From NCBI GenBank assembly GCA_027627685.1, contig CP091241.1, positions 558,001-622,000 on the forward strand: a DNA stretch of 64,000 nucleotides. Direction: 5' to 3'. The notes beneath the pieces are model-generated. The model searched no databases. It saw only the letters and a list, made by a program, of their open reading frames with translations, and had not been told where the DNA came from. Of the stretch, positions 8,771-15,553 are shown piece by piece. The translations under genes and the position numbers were made by a program. Every line of letters begins with the position of its first letter. Position 1 is the first letter of the stretch. Origin of the DNA: Hyphomonadaceae bacterium ML37. Lineage in GTDB: Bacteria > Pseudomonadota > Alphaproteobacteria > Caulobacterales > Maricaulaceae.

Positions 8771-9325
8771 CTACATCGCCTCAATCGCGAATACGCCCCA
8801 GGCCCACAGATCATCGGTCATGTCAGACAGATCCAGCGCGGTGTCGCGCGGCCAGACCAGCAGGAAGGGGCCGAGCTCGCCCAGCACCAGCGCCTCTCCG
8901 TCCACGGAATGGGCCAGGACTGGCTCGTGGGCGGCGATCATGGCGGCGTCGATCTCAACCTGATAGCCGTCCAGACAGGTGATGCGCGCGCCGGCGCCCG
9001 CGGCGCCGGCCGCGTCCAGCACATCGCTCAGGCGCACGCCGCGCCAGGTGCGGGCGGCCTCGCCCAGCGGATAGCCGGCCGCGATCTCGTGATGGGGCAG
9101 AAGGGCGATATCGGCGAAGGTGAAGGTGTGGGCGGTCCCGGTGACGCCGAAACGCTCGAACAGGCCGCCCTCTACGGGCTGGCGGCCGCCTGCGCCCGTG
9201 ACGGTCAGCAGGACGGGCGAAATTGCATCCGAAGCGGTTGCGGCGGGCGGCGCGGCGCCCGGCTCGCAGGCGCTGACGAGAAGGGCCGCCGCCAGGGCGG
9301 CCAGAACCGGTTTGAAGCGCGCCAT
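8771..9325 (-). CDS. Molybdopterin-binding-fold lipoprotein
   Basis: 184 residues. Residues 1-20 form a lipoprotein signal ending LVSACEPG, with lipobox Cys at 20. The remainder resembles the oxidoreductase molybdopterin-binding (sulfite-oxidase-like) domain: VTGTAHTFTFADIALLPHHE, TWRGVRLSDVLDAAG, ITCLDGYQVEI, and a C-terminal LSDMTDDLWAWGVFAIEAM. In short members of this family true cofactor binding is often doubtful, and no catalytic cysteine context equivalent to sulfite oxidase is obvious. Probably a periplasmic membrane-anchored protein of unknown activity. It points toward the symporter gene downstream, 129 bp away. Confidence 0.65.
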   Translation of the reverse strand: MARFKPVLAALAAALLVSACEPGAAPPAATASDAISPVLLTVTGAGGRQPVEGGLFERFGVTGTAHTFTFADIALLPHHEIAAGYPLGEAARTWRGVRLSDVLDAAGAAGAGARITCLDGYQVEIDAAMIAAHEPVLAHSVDGEALVLGELGPFLLVWPRDTALDLSDMTDDLWAWGVFAIEAM

Positions 9326-9398
9326 ACCCTGCCTCCCTGGCGGCGATGGCGTCGAGCATGACCCGGCGCGCCCCGCACGGCAAGGCGCCGGGCACTTC

Positions 9399-9425
9399 CT
9401 GCCGGGGGGCCCGATCTTGCCGGGC
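9399..9425 (+). promoter_or_regulatory. Candidate enhancer elements for the first flagellin promoter
   Basis: Two copies of a CCCGGCA-type element in inverted orientation: CTGCCGGGG (9399-9407) and TTGCCGGGC (9417-9425). They lie about 95-120 bp upstream of the sigma-54-type -24 box. Equivalent elements occur at the same distance before two other flagellin genes here, and resemble FlbD (ftr) sites of Caulobacter. Binding is inferred. Confidence 0.45.
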
Positions 9426-9517
9426 CGGTATCGGCGCGCGGGCCTGCGCGGATGGGTAAGGCCGCGGTAATGCCTTGAAAAGCCGATGTGATTTGCCCGG
9501 GAATTGCAGCCGCCTGG

Positions 9518-9532
9518 CGGCACAAGGCTTGC
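9518..9532 (+). promoter_or_regulatory. Sigma-54-type promoter of the first flagellin gene
   Basis: CGGCAC, five bases (AAGGC), then TTGC: a near-consensus -24/-12 element (consensus TGGCAC-N5-TTGC). It predicts transcription starting near 9544 and a leader of about 59 nt. Confidence 0.75.
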
Positions 9533-9541
9533 GCTGGCCCC

Positions 9542-9575
9542 GGCGGGACAAAATGTCCGCCGGCCAAAACGGCCG
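9542..9575 (+). other. Structured 5' leader of the first flagellin mRNA
   Basis: Two adjacent hairpins at the predicted 5' end. The first has arms 9542-9550 and 9554-9561 with an AAA loop and one bulged G. The second has arms 9561-9565 and 9571-9575 (CGGCC and GGCCG) around AAAAC. The first shares its A-AAA-T core with leaders of the next two flagellin genes. Confidence 0.55.
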
Positions 9576-9602
9576 TTCGCTTCCAGAACGGAGGAACCCC
9601 CC

Positions 9603-10430
9603 ATGACAAACTCGGTGAATACGAACCCCGGAGCGATGATCGCGCTCCAGAATCTGAACAAGTCCAATATGGAGCTGCAACAGGTGCAGAACCGTATCAA
9701 TACGGGCCTCAATATCGCGGGTGCGAAGGATAATGGCGGCATTTTCGCCATCGCCCAGCGTATGCGCGCCGAGGTGTCGGGCTATGGGGTTGTTCAGCAG
9801 TCTCTGGACCGTGGCAACGCGACGCTTGATGTGTCGCTGGCCGCGGGTGAAGCGATCTCGGATCTCCTGATCGAGATGAAGGAAAAGGCTCTCGCTGCCG
9901 CTGACACATCGCTGGATACGGCCAGCCGGAGCGCTTTGAACGAAGATTTCATGGCGCTGCGCAACCAGATCTCGACGATTGTGGAGAACGCGGAATTCAA
10001 CGGCGTGAACCTGATCGACGGCTCGACAGACGCTTTCGTTGCGCTGGCAAACCAGGACGGCTCGAACACCATCACAGTGCCCTCAGAGGACATGTCCCTG
10101 TCGGGTGCCGTTGTGACGGTGGGCGCCGCCGCCTCGTTTGCGACCGCCACCCAGGCCTCGGACATCGCCTCTCAGATCGCCTCCTCGCTGGATGCGGTCA
10201 ACGAGTCGCTGGCCCGGCTCGGGACCAAGTCGAAGGCGCTGGAGATCCACTCCACGTTCGTGACCAAGCTGTCGGACACGCTGGAGAAAGGCATCGGCAA
10301 TCTCGTCGACGCAGATTTGGCCAAGGAGTCCGCCCGGCTCCAGTCGCTGCAGGTCAAGCAGCAGCTGGGAATCCAGGCGCTCTCCATCGCCAATGCGTCG
10401 CCGCAGTCTGTCCTGTCCTTCTTCCGCTAG
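9603..10430 (+). CDS. Flagellin (paralogue 1)
   Basis: A 275-residue flagellin of the short Caulobacter type, forming the filament after export through the flagellar type III apparatus. The N-terminal D0/D1 helix reads NTNPGAMIALQNLNKSN. The C-terminal helix reads LADLAKESARLQSLQ-type sequence and ends SPQSVLSFFR. The middle domain is short. The start MTNSVN is set by GGAGG at 9591-9595. It differs from paralogues 2 and 3 across the central region and has its own sigma-54 promoter and terminator, so it is an independent transcription unit. Confidence 0.95.
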   Translation: MTNSVNTNPGAMIALQNLNKSNMELQQVQNRINTGLNIAGAKDNGGIFAIAQRMRAEVSGYGVVQQSLDRGNATLDVSLAAGEAISDLLIEMKEKALAAADTSLDTASRSALNEDFMALRNQISTIVENAEFNGVNLIDGSTDAFVALANQDGSNTITVPSEDMSLSGAVVTVGAAASFATATQASDIASQIASSLDAVNESLARLGTKSKALEIHSTFVTKLSDTLEKGIGNLVDADLAKESARLQSLQVKQQLGIQALSIANASPQSVLSFFR

Positions 10431-10438
10431 GGAAGGTG

Positions 10439-10469
10439 CCGGGGCCGCCGCATGGCGGTCCCGGTTTTT
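10439..10469 (+). terminator. Intrinsic terminator after flagellin 1
   Basis: Hairpin with arms CCGGGGCCGCC (10439-10449) and GGCGGTCCCGG (10454-10464), one G-T pair, followed by TTTTT (10465-10469). It ends the flagellin 1 transcript inside the 353-bp gap 10431-10783, which also holds a CtrA-type box, CCCGGCA-type elements and the flagellin 2 promoter. Confidence 0.85.
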
Positions 10470-10487
10470 CTTTGGCTTCGAAACGCG

Positions 10488-10503
10488 TTAACCCTTGATT
10501 AAC
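10488..10503 (+). promoter_or_regulatory. CtrA-type box between flagellins 1 and 2
   Basis: TTAA-CCCTTGA-TTAA-C, a full match to the TTAA-N7-TTAA binding consensus of the cell-cycle regulator CtrA. It lies about 190 bp upstream of the flagellin 2 -24 box. Binding is inferred from the motif and the apparent lineage. Confidence 0.6.
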
Positions 10504-10540
10504 CCTGCGGCGGGTCGCGCCGCCAGCCCCGCCCGAATCA

Positions 10541-10610
10541 CCCGGCAGATTATGCCCGGCGGGTAGAAATTGCCGGGCGTCTCGCGGCTTTACCGGGCAA
10601 AAACTGCCGC
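10541..10610 (+). promoter_or_regulatory. Cluster of CCCGGCA-type elements upstream of flagellin 2
   Basis: Repeated related words: CCCGGCAGA at 10541, TGCCCGGC at 10553, TTGCCGGGC at 10570, ACCGGGCAA at 10592 and ACTGCCG at 10603. They lie about 85-155 bp upstream of the -24 box of the sigma-54-type promoter, the usual range for an enhancer-binding activator such as FlbD. Function is inferred. Confidence 0.45.
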
Positions 10611-10694
10611 ATGCCGTCCGGCCTCGCGCTGCCCTTCCGAAAAATCCTCATAAAAAACAAAGACCTGAAAAATCATCATCCATGGGCCGCCAAT

Positions 10695-10710
10695 TGGCCC
10701 CGGGCTTGCT
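10695..10710 (+). promoter_or_regulatory. Sigma-54-type promoter of flagellin 2
   Basis: TGGCCC, five bases (CGGGC), TTGCT: one mismatch to the -24/-12 consensus. Transcription would start near 10721. No separate sigma-54 element is visible before flagellin 3, so this promoter may serve both. Confidence 0.75.
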
Positions 10711-10739
10711 GTTGCTCCTGCGGGCCAGAAGGCCCCGCC

Positions 10740-10776
10740 CGCAAAATGCGTGCGTTCACACGTAGAAACGTAGGAG
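10740..10776 (+). other. Structured 5' leader of flagellin 2 mRNA
   Basis: Two hairpins before the ribosome binding site: CGCA-AAA-TGCG (10740-10750) and ACGT-AGAA-ACGT (10760-10771). The Shine-Dalgarno AGGAG follows at 10772-10776, so the second hairpin abuts it. Both have pairing-conserved counterparts in the flagellin 3 leader. Confidence 0.6.
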
Positions 10777-10783
10777 CCAAGAA

Positions 10784-11608
10784 ATGGCGACGATCAATAC
10801 GAATCCGGGCGCGATGATCGCCCTGCAGAACCTCAACCAGACCAACCGCGACCTGATGCAGGTCCAGAACCGGATCAATACCGGTCTTGCGGTCTCCTCC
10901 GCCAAAGACAATGGCGGCATTTTCGCCATCGCCCAGGGCATGCGCAGCGAAGTGGCCGGCCTTCGCGCCGTCAACCAGTCGCTGGATCTGGCCGTCTCGG
11001 TCACCGATGTCGGCCTGGCGGCCGGCGAAGCCATCTCCGACCTGCTGATCGAGATGAAGGAAAAGGCTTTGGCCGCTTCCGACACCTCGCTGGACACGGC
11101 GTCGCGTGATGCACTGAACGAAGACTTCTCCGCCCTGCGCGATCAGATCGGTACGATCGTGGAGAACGCCGAGTTCAACGGCATCAACCTGATCAATAAC
11201 GGTGCCGATGCGATTTCGGCTCTGGCCAATGCTGACGGCTCGAACACCATCACCGTCGCGGCCGAGGACATGAGCCTCACCGGCACGACCCTCACCATCA
11301 CCGCCGGCACTGAAATCGACACCACGACCAATGCTGCGGCGGCGGCCACGGCTCTCGAGACCTCACTCACCAACATTAACTCGGCTCTGGCGCGTCTGGG
11401 CACTTCGTCCAAGTCGCTGGAGATCCACAAGACGTTCGTGGGCAAGCTCTCCGACACCCTTGAAAAGGGCATCGGCAATCTGGTCGACGCCGATCTGGCC
11501 AAAGAATCTGCCCGGCTCCAGTCGCTGCAGGTCAAGCAGCAGCTGGGCATCCAGGCGCTCTCCATCGCCAACTCGGCGCCGAGCACGATCCTGGGCTTCT
11601 TCCGCTAG
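10784..11608 (+). CDS. Flagellin (paralogue 2)
   Basis: A 274-residue flagellin with the same architecture as paralogue 1: N-terminal helix starting ATINTNPGAMIALQNLNQTN and C-terminal helix ending NSAPSTILGFFR. It is nearly identical to paralogue 3 over the first third and last quarter. The variable middle differs (here a Thr-rich TLTITAGTEIDTTTNAAAA segment, which could be glycosylated). The start is fixed by AGGAG at 10772-10776. No terminator is visible before paralogue 3, 116 bp downstream, so both are likely on one transcript. Confidence 0.95.
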   Translation: MATINTNPGAMIALQNLNQTNRDLMQVQNRINTGLAVSSAKDNGGIFAIAQGMRSEVAGLRAVNQSLDLAVSVTDVGLAAGEAISDLLIEMKEKALAASDTSLDTASRDALNEDFSALRDQIGTIVENAEFNGINLINNGADAISALANADGSNTITVAAEDMSLTGTTLTITAGTEIDTTTNAAAAATALETSLTNINSALARLGTSSKSLEIHKTFVGKLSDTLEKGIGNLVDADLAKESARLQSLQVKQQLGIQALSIANSAPSTILGFFR

Positions 11609-11668
11609 GAAAAGGCCTGACTGAATTCGGCGCCGGGACGGCAGAACGCCGGACCGGTGCCGGACACG

Positions 11669-11717
11669 GCGCACAAAATGTGCGCGTCCAACCGTAGAAA
11701 CGGACCCTCGAAAGGAG
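11669..11717 (+). other. Structured 5' leader or intergenic hairpins of flagellin 3
   Basis: A perfect 7-bp stem GCGCACA-AAA-TGTGCGC (11669-11685), then CCGT-AGAA-ACGG (11692-11703), then GGAG at 11714-11717. These match the flagellin 2 leader in order and loop sequence, with compensating stem changes. No -24/-12 promoter was found in 11609-11668. Confidence 0.6.
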
Positions 11718-11724
11718 CCAAGAA

Positions 11725-12552
11725 ATGGCGACGATCAATACCAATCCGGGCGCGATGATCGCCCTGCAGAACCTGAACCAGACCAACAAGGACCTGATGC
11801 AGGTCCAGAACCGGATCAATACCGGTCTTGCGGTCTCCTCCGCCAAGGACAATGGCGGTATTTTCGCCATCGCCCAGAACATGCGCTCTGAAGTGGGCGG
11901 CCTGCGCGCCGTCAACCAGTCGCTGGATCTGGCCGTGTCGGTCACCGATGTGGCGCTGGCCGCCGGTGAAGCGATCTCCGACCTCCTGATCGAGATGAAG
12001 GAAAAGGCGCTGGCCGCTTCCGACACCTCGCTGGACACGGCGTCGCGTACGGCCCTGAACGAGGACTTCACCGCGCTTCGCGATCAGATCGGCACGATCG
12101 TGGAGAACGCCGAGTTCAACGGCGTCAACCTGATCGACGGCTCGGTCACCGGCGGCATCTCGGCTCTGGCCAATGCTGACGGCTCCAACACGATCTCGGT
12201 CGTGGACGAGGACATGAGCCTGGGCGGGTCCATCGTGGCCCTGGCGGCGACCGCATCGTTTGCGACCGCTACCGAGGCGTCCGACATCGTGAGCGATATC
12301 GAAGACTCCCTGACGGCCATCAACTCTTCGCTGGCCCGGCTGGGGACGTCGTCCAAAGCGCTCGAGATCCACAAGACCTTCGTGGGCAAGCTGTCCGACA
12401 CCCTTGAAAAAGGCATCGGCAATCTCGTCGACGCTGATCTGGCCAAAGAGTCCGCCCGTCTCCAGTCGCTGCAGGTCAAGCAGCAGCTGGGCATCCAGGC
12501 GCTCTCGATCGCCAACTCGGCGCCGAGCACGATCCTGGGCTTCTTCCGCTAG
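11725..12552 (+). CDS. Flagellin (paralogue 3)
   Basis: A 275-residue flagellin, start set by GGAG eight bases upstream of the ATG. The first 100 or so residues match paralogue 2 except for a few substitutions (for example NKDLMQVQ for NRDLMQVQ). The C-terminus is again NSAPSTILGFFR. The central variable segment contains GGSIVALAATASFATATEASDI, closer to paralogue 1 than to paralogue 2, giving a mosaic look that fits recombination between copies. It probably depends on the paralogue 2 promoter. Confidence 0.95.
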   Translation: MATINTNPGAMIALQNLNQTNKDLMQVQNRINTGLAVSSAKDNGGIFAIAQNMRSEVGGLRAVNQSLDLAVSVTDVALAAGEAISDLLIEMKEKALAASDTSLDTASRTALNEDFTALRDQIGTIVENAEFNGVNLIDGSVTGGISALANADGSNTISVVDEDMSLGGSIVALAATASFATATEASDIVSDIEDSLTAINSSLARLGTSSKALEIHKTFVGKLSDTLEKGIGNLVDADLAKESARLQSLQVKQQLGIQALSIANSAPSTILGFFR

Positions 12553-12615
12553 GACGAGCCTGACCGGGGATGACGGCCGGAGCCGAACGGGGGTTCCCTC
12601 CGGCCGTCCTCACCG

Positions 12616-12690
12616 GCCTCCCGATCCGGGAGGCGCCAAGACAACCCAGATGTCTCCCGATCCGGGAGGCGGCGTGCAACCAGGGAGGCG
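12616..12690 (+). repeat. Duplicated hairpin repeat between flagellin 3 and flaG
   Basis: The palindrome GCCTCCCGATCCGGGAGGC at 12616-12634 recurs with one change at 12652-12670 (core CTCCCGATCCGGGAG). The flank GGGAGGCGCCA recurs a third time near 12683. The 171-bp gap carries no T-tract, so this may be a transcript-stabilising or attenuating structure and not a simple terminator. Confidence 0.6.
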
Positions 12691-12723
12691 CCAGACGCGC
12701 AAACGGCGTCTCGTGCAGGACAC

Positions 12724-13101
12724 ATGACAGATATTGCGACGCTCATGTCAGGGACGGCCATGTCCTCCCCTGAATGGGCCGCAAACGCTGAAGTGGCGGT
12801 GACCCGCTCCGCTCAGCGCGGCCTCAAAGGGGACGAACCGGTCGTGGCGGCTGCAAAGCCCGCCGCCGGCAAGGCCTTGCCGAAAACCGTGGACAAGATC
12901 GAGGCGATGCGCGCCCAGCTCGATGTCAGCGGGCGATCCCGCCTGCTCATAGACCGCGAGGACCGCGCCGGCCGCTTCATCTACCGCATCCTCAATCCCG
13001 ATACCGGCGAAACCATGCGCCAGTGGCCGCCGGAGGGTTATCTCGATCTGATCGCGTATCTGCGCGACGGACAGGGCGGATTGCTCGACCAGCGGGCCTG
13101 A
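12724..13101 (+). CDS. flaG: FlaG-like flagellar protein
   Basis: A 125-residue protein whose C-terminal half matches the FlaG family: SRLLIDREDRAGRFIYRILNPDTGETMRQWPPEGYLDLIAYL, where the family has a pattern of the type V.D.ETG.VIRQIPPE. The N-terminal half is low-complexity and Ala-rich. AGGA precedes the ATG by about eight bases. FlaG proteins influence filament length or flagellin assembly in other bacteria; the mechanism is not settled. Its place between flagellins 3 and 4 supports a filament-related job. Confidence 0.78.
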   Translation: MTDIATLMSGTAMSSPEWAANAEVAVTRSAQRGLKGDEPVVAAAKPAAGKALPKTVDKIEAMRAQLDVSGRSRLLIDREDRAGRFIYRILNPDTGETMRQWPPEGYLDLIAYLRDGQGGLLDQRA

Positions 13102-13104
13102 TCG

Positions 13105-13133
13105 CCCGGCAAGACTGACCGGCCCGCCCGGCA
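13105..13133 (+). promoter_or_regulatory. Candidate enhancer elements for flagellin 4
   Basis: Two direct copies, CCCGGCAAGA (13105) and CCCGGCAGAA (13127), about 100-125 bp upstream of the -24 box. The first matches the inverted element upstream of flagellin 1 over ten bases. Confidence 0.45.
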
Positions 13134-13230
13134 GAAATTAACCACACCCATGCGCGTCCGGCCGGACCGGGCGACGGCGTCATCGCCATAACCCCATGAT
13201 TTAAATAGGTTCTGAGTCTGGCCCGCCATG

Positions 13231-13246
13231 TGGTCCGGGCCTTGCT
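13231..13246 (+). promoter_or_regulatory. Sigma-54-type promoter of flagellin 4
   Basis: TGGTCC, five bases (GGGCC), TTGCT: near consensus and very similar to the flagellin 2 promoter. Predicted start near 13257, giving a leader of about 44 nt without the AAA-loop hairpin seen in the other three. Confidence 0.7.
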
Positions 13247-13300
13247 CCTGTTCGTGCGACAGCGCTGCGGAATGCGGCGGCGGGATACAGGAGAAGACCT

Positions 13301-14134
13301 ATGGCGTTGAGCGTCCACACCAACACTTCGGCGATGATCGCCCTGCAGAACCTGAACAAGACCAATCAGGACATGAACGGGGTCCAGAACCGGATCAACA
13401 CCGGCTTCCGCGTGTCGGGCGCCAAGGACAATTCAGCCGTTTTCGCCGTCGCGCAGGGCATGCGCTCTGACATTGGCGCGCTGGGATCAGTGCAGGGCTC
13501 GCTGGACCGCGCGGTGTCCATCACCGATGTGGGCATCGCCGCCGCCGAGGCGATCTCCGATCTCCTGATTGAGATGCGCGAGAAAGCCACCGCCGCCATG
13601 GACCCGTCCATCGACGCGTTCGCACGCCAGGCCTATGACGGCGACTTCAAGGCGCTGATGGAGCAGGTCAATGTGATCATCTCCAATGCCGAGTTCGACG
13701 GCGCGAACATCCTCAACGGCAGCCTGACCAACGGCATCGACTTCCTGGCCGACGCCGATGCGGCCCGCACCATCAACCTGTCCGCCCACGACATGTCCTT
13801 CTCCGGCGCCATCATGACCATTTCCAGCACGGCGAGCCTGGGCACGGTCACGCTGGCCGGCCAGGTGGTCAGCGCAATCTCGGAAAGCCTCGATAATGTG
13901 AACCAGGCGCTGGCCAATCTGGGCTCTGACGGCAAGAAGCTGGAGGCGCACCGCACCTTTGTGGGCAAGCTGACCGATGCCCTGACCAAGGGCGTGGGCA
14001 ATCTGGTGGACGCAGACCTCGCCAAGGAAGGCGCGCGCCTTCAGGCCCTGCAGGTCAAGCAGCAGCTGGGGGTTCAGGCGCTGTCCATCGCCAACTCCGA
14101 GCCGCAGATCATCCTGTCGCTGTTCAACCGGTAG
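13301..14134 (+). CDS. Flagellin (paralogue 4, divergent)
   Basis: A 277-residue flagellin with the same conserved ends (NTSAMIALQNLNKTNQDMNGVQNRINTG at the N-terminus; DADLAKEGARLQALQVKQQLGVQALSIANS near the C-terminus, ending ILSLFNR) but clearly divergent from paralogues 1-3 throughout. AGGAG at 13290-13294 sets the start. Its own promoter, terminator and lack of the shared leader hairpin mark it as separately controlled. In Caulobacter, different flagellins occupy different filament zones, so a hook-proximal or other specialised role is possible but unproven. Confidence 0.94.
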   Translation: MALSVHTNTSAMIALQNLNKTNQDMNGVQNRINTGFRVSGAKDNSAVFAVAQGMRSDIGALGSVQGSLDRAVSITDVGIAAAEAISDLLIEMREKATAAMDPSIDAFARQAYDGDFKALMEQVNVIISNAEFDGANILNGSLTNGIDFLADADAARTINLSAHDMSFSGAIMTISSTASLGTVTLAGQVVSAISESLDNVNQALANLGSDGKKLEAHRTFVGKLTDALTKGVGNLVDADLAKEGARLQALQVKQQLGVQALSIANSEPQIILSLFNR

Positions 14135-14159
14135 GCTGTCCCGCCCGCCGCACCAGAAG

Positions 14160-14189
14160 CCGCCTGGCGCTGACGCGCCGGGCGGTTTT
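14160..14189 (+). terminator. Intrinsic terminator after flagellin 4
   Basis: Hairpin with arms CCGCC-T-GGCGC (14160-14170) and GCGCC-G-GGCGG (14175-14185), loop TGAC, followed by TTTT and a further T-rich stretch. Confidence 0.85.
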
Positions 14190-14241
14190 CGTTTGCGCGA
14201 GACTCAGACGAGGTTTCCTGGATCAGCTGGAGCGCCGCGCC

Positions 14242-15408
14242 ATGATCGACCTGCCCTACGGGCGCCAGTCCATTGACGACAGCGATATCGAGGCGGTCAC
14301 GCGCGTGCTGCGCAGTGATTTCCTGACCTCGGGCCCGGAGATCGAGGCGTTCGAGACCGAATTTGCGAACGCCGTGGACGCGCCTTTCGCTGTGGCCTGC
14401 AACAGCGCCACGGCGGCGCTGCACCTGGCGCTGGACGGGCTGGATCTGGGTCCGGGCGATGTGTGCATCGTGCCGGCCGTCACGTTTCTGGCGACGGCCA
14501 ATGCGGCGTTGTATTGCGGGGCCGAAGTCATCTTCGCCGACGTGGACGCTGACACGGGCCTGATGACGCCCGATACGCTGGCCGAGGCGCTGAGCCGCGC
14601 CGGGCCGGCGGCGCGCGCCGTGCTGCCGGTGCATCTGGCCGGGGCGATGTGCGACATGAAGGCCTTGAGCAAGGCCGCGCGTGAGGCCGGGCTGGCGGTG
14701 GTGGAGGACAGCTGCCACGCGCTGGGTTCGATGGATGGCCAGGGACGGCCCGCCGGCGCCTGCGATCACAGCGATGCGTCCACCTTCTCCTTTCACCCGG
14801 TCAAGACGCTGGCGTGCGGCGAGGGCGGCATGGTCACGACGCGCTCGGCCAGGCTGGCCGATCATATGCGCCGCGCGCGGTCCCATGGCGTGGAGCGTTC
14901 GCCAGACCATTTCCAGCGCCGCGAGGGCGTGGCCGAGCCCTGGTGGTATGAAATGGTCCAGCTGGGCTGGAATTACCGCATGCCCGACATCAACGCCGCG
15001 CTGGGCCGGTCGCAGCTTGCGCGCCTGCCGGTCTTCGCGGCGCGCCGGCGCGCGCTGGCGGCGCGGTATGAGAGCGCGCTGTCCGGCCTCGCCCCGCTGG
15101 TGCGCACGCCCGCGCACGCGCCCGGCGATCCGTGCCGGCATCTCTATAATGTGCGCATCGATTTTCAGGCGGCCGGCGTGACGCGCGCCGACGTGATGGC
15201 GCACCTCAAAGCCGACGGGATCGGCACGCAGGTTCATTATATTCCGCTCTACCGCCAGCCCTTCCACGCCCCCCGCCACACCGCCGGACCGCTGCCCGGC
15301 GCCGAGGCCCATTATGAGCGCACGCTCTCGCTGCCGCTCTGGCCGGGCATGGCCGACGAGGATCCCGCGCGCGTGGCGCAAGCACTGGAGCGGGCGCTGA
15401 CTCTGTAA
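14242..15408 (+). CDS. pseC: PseC: UDP-4-amino-4,6-dideoxy-N-acetyl-altrosamine transaminase
   Basis: A 388-residue PLP-dependent DegT/DnrJ/EryC1-family aminotransferase. The opening PYGRQSIDDSDIEAVTRVLRSDFLTSGP is typical of PseC, the second enzyme of CMP-pseudaminic acid synthesis. The PLP lysine is K188 in SFHPVKTLACGEGG, with the VEDSCHALG Asp motif at 155-162 and GWNYRMPDINAALG downstream. Pseudaminic acid decorates flagellin in many polar-flagellated bacteria, and this gene directly follows the flagellin cluster. The other pse genes are not in this window. A related sugar aminotransferase activity cannot be fully excluded. Confidence 0.85.
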   Translation: MIDLPYGRQSIDDSDIEAVTRVLRSDFLTSGPEIEAFETEFANAVDAPFAVACNSATAALHLALDGLDLGPGDVCIVPAVTFLATANAALYCGAEVIFADVDADTGLMTPDTLAEALSRAGPAARAVLPVHLAGAMCDMKALSKAAREAGLAVVEDSCHALGSMDGQGRPAGACDHSDASTFSFHPVKTLACGEGGMVTTRSARLADHMRRARSHGVERSPDHFQRREGVAEPWWYEMVQLGWNYRMPDINAALGRSQLARLPVFAARRRALAARYESALSGLAPLVRTPAHAPGDPCRHLYNVRIDFQAAGVTRADVMAHLKADGIGTQVHYIPLYRQPFHAPRHTAGPLPGAEAHYERTLSLPLWPGMADEDPARVAQALERALTL

Positions 15409-15553
15409 GGCGCCAGACCCATGCTGCACCTGCGCGCGCGCCCCGCGTGGACAGGTCCGGGGCGATTGCTTAAATCAGCCATTCCCCTTCGCGTGTCCGG
15501 CGCGAGGGGGACATCGCTGTTTTGGTCCGGACCTGATCTGAAAGCCCGCTCCC

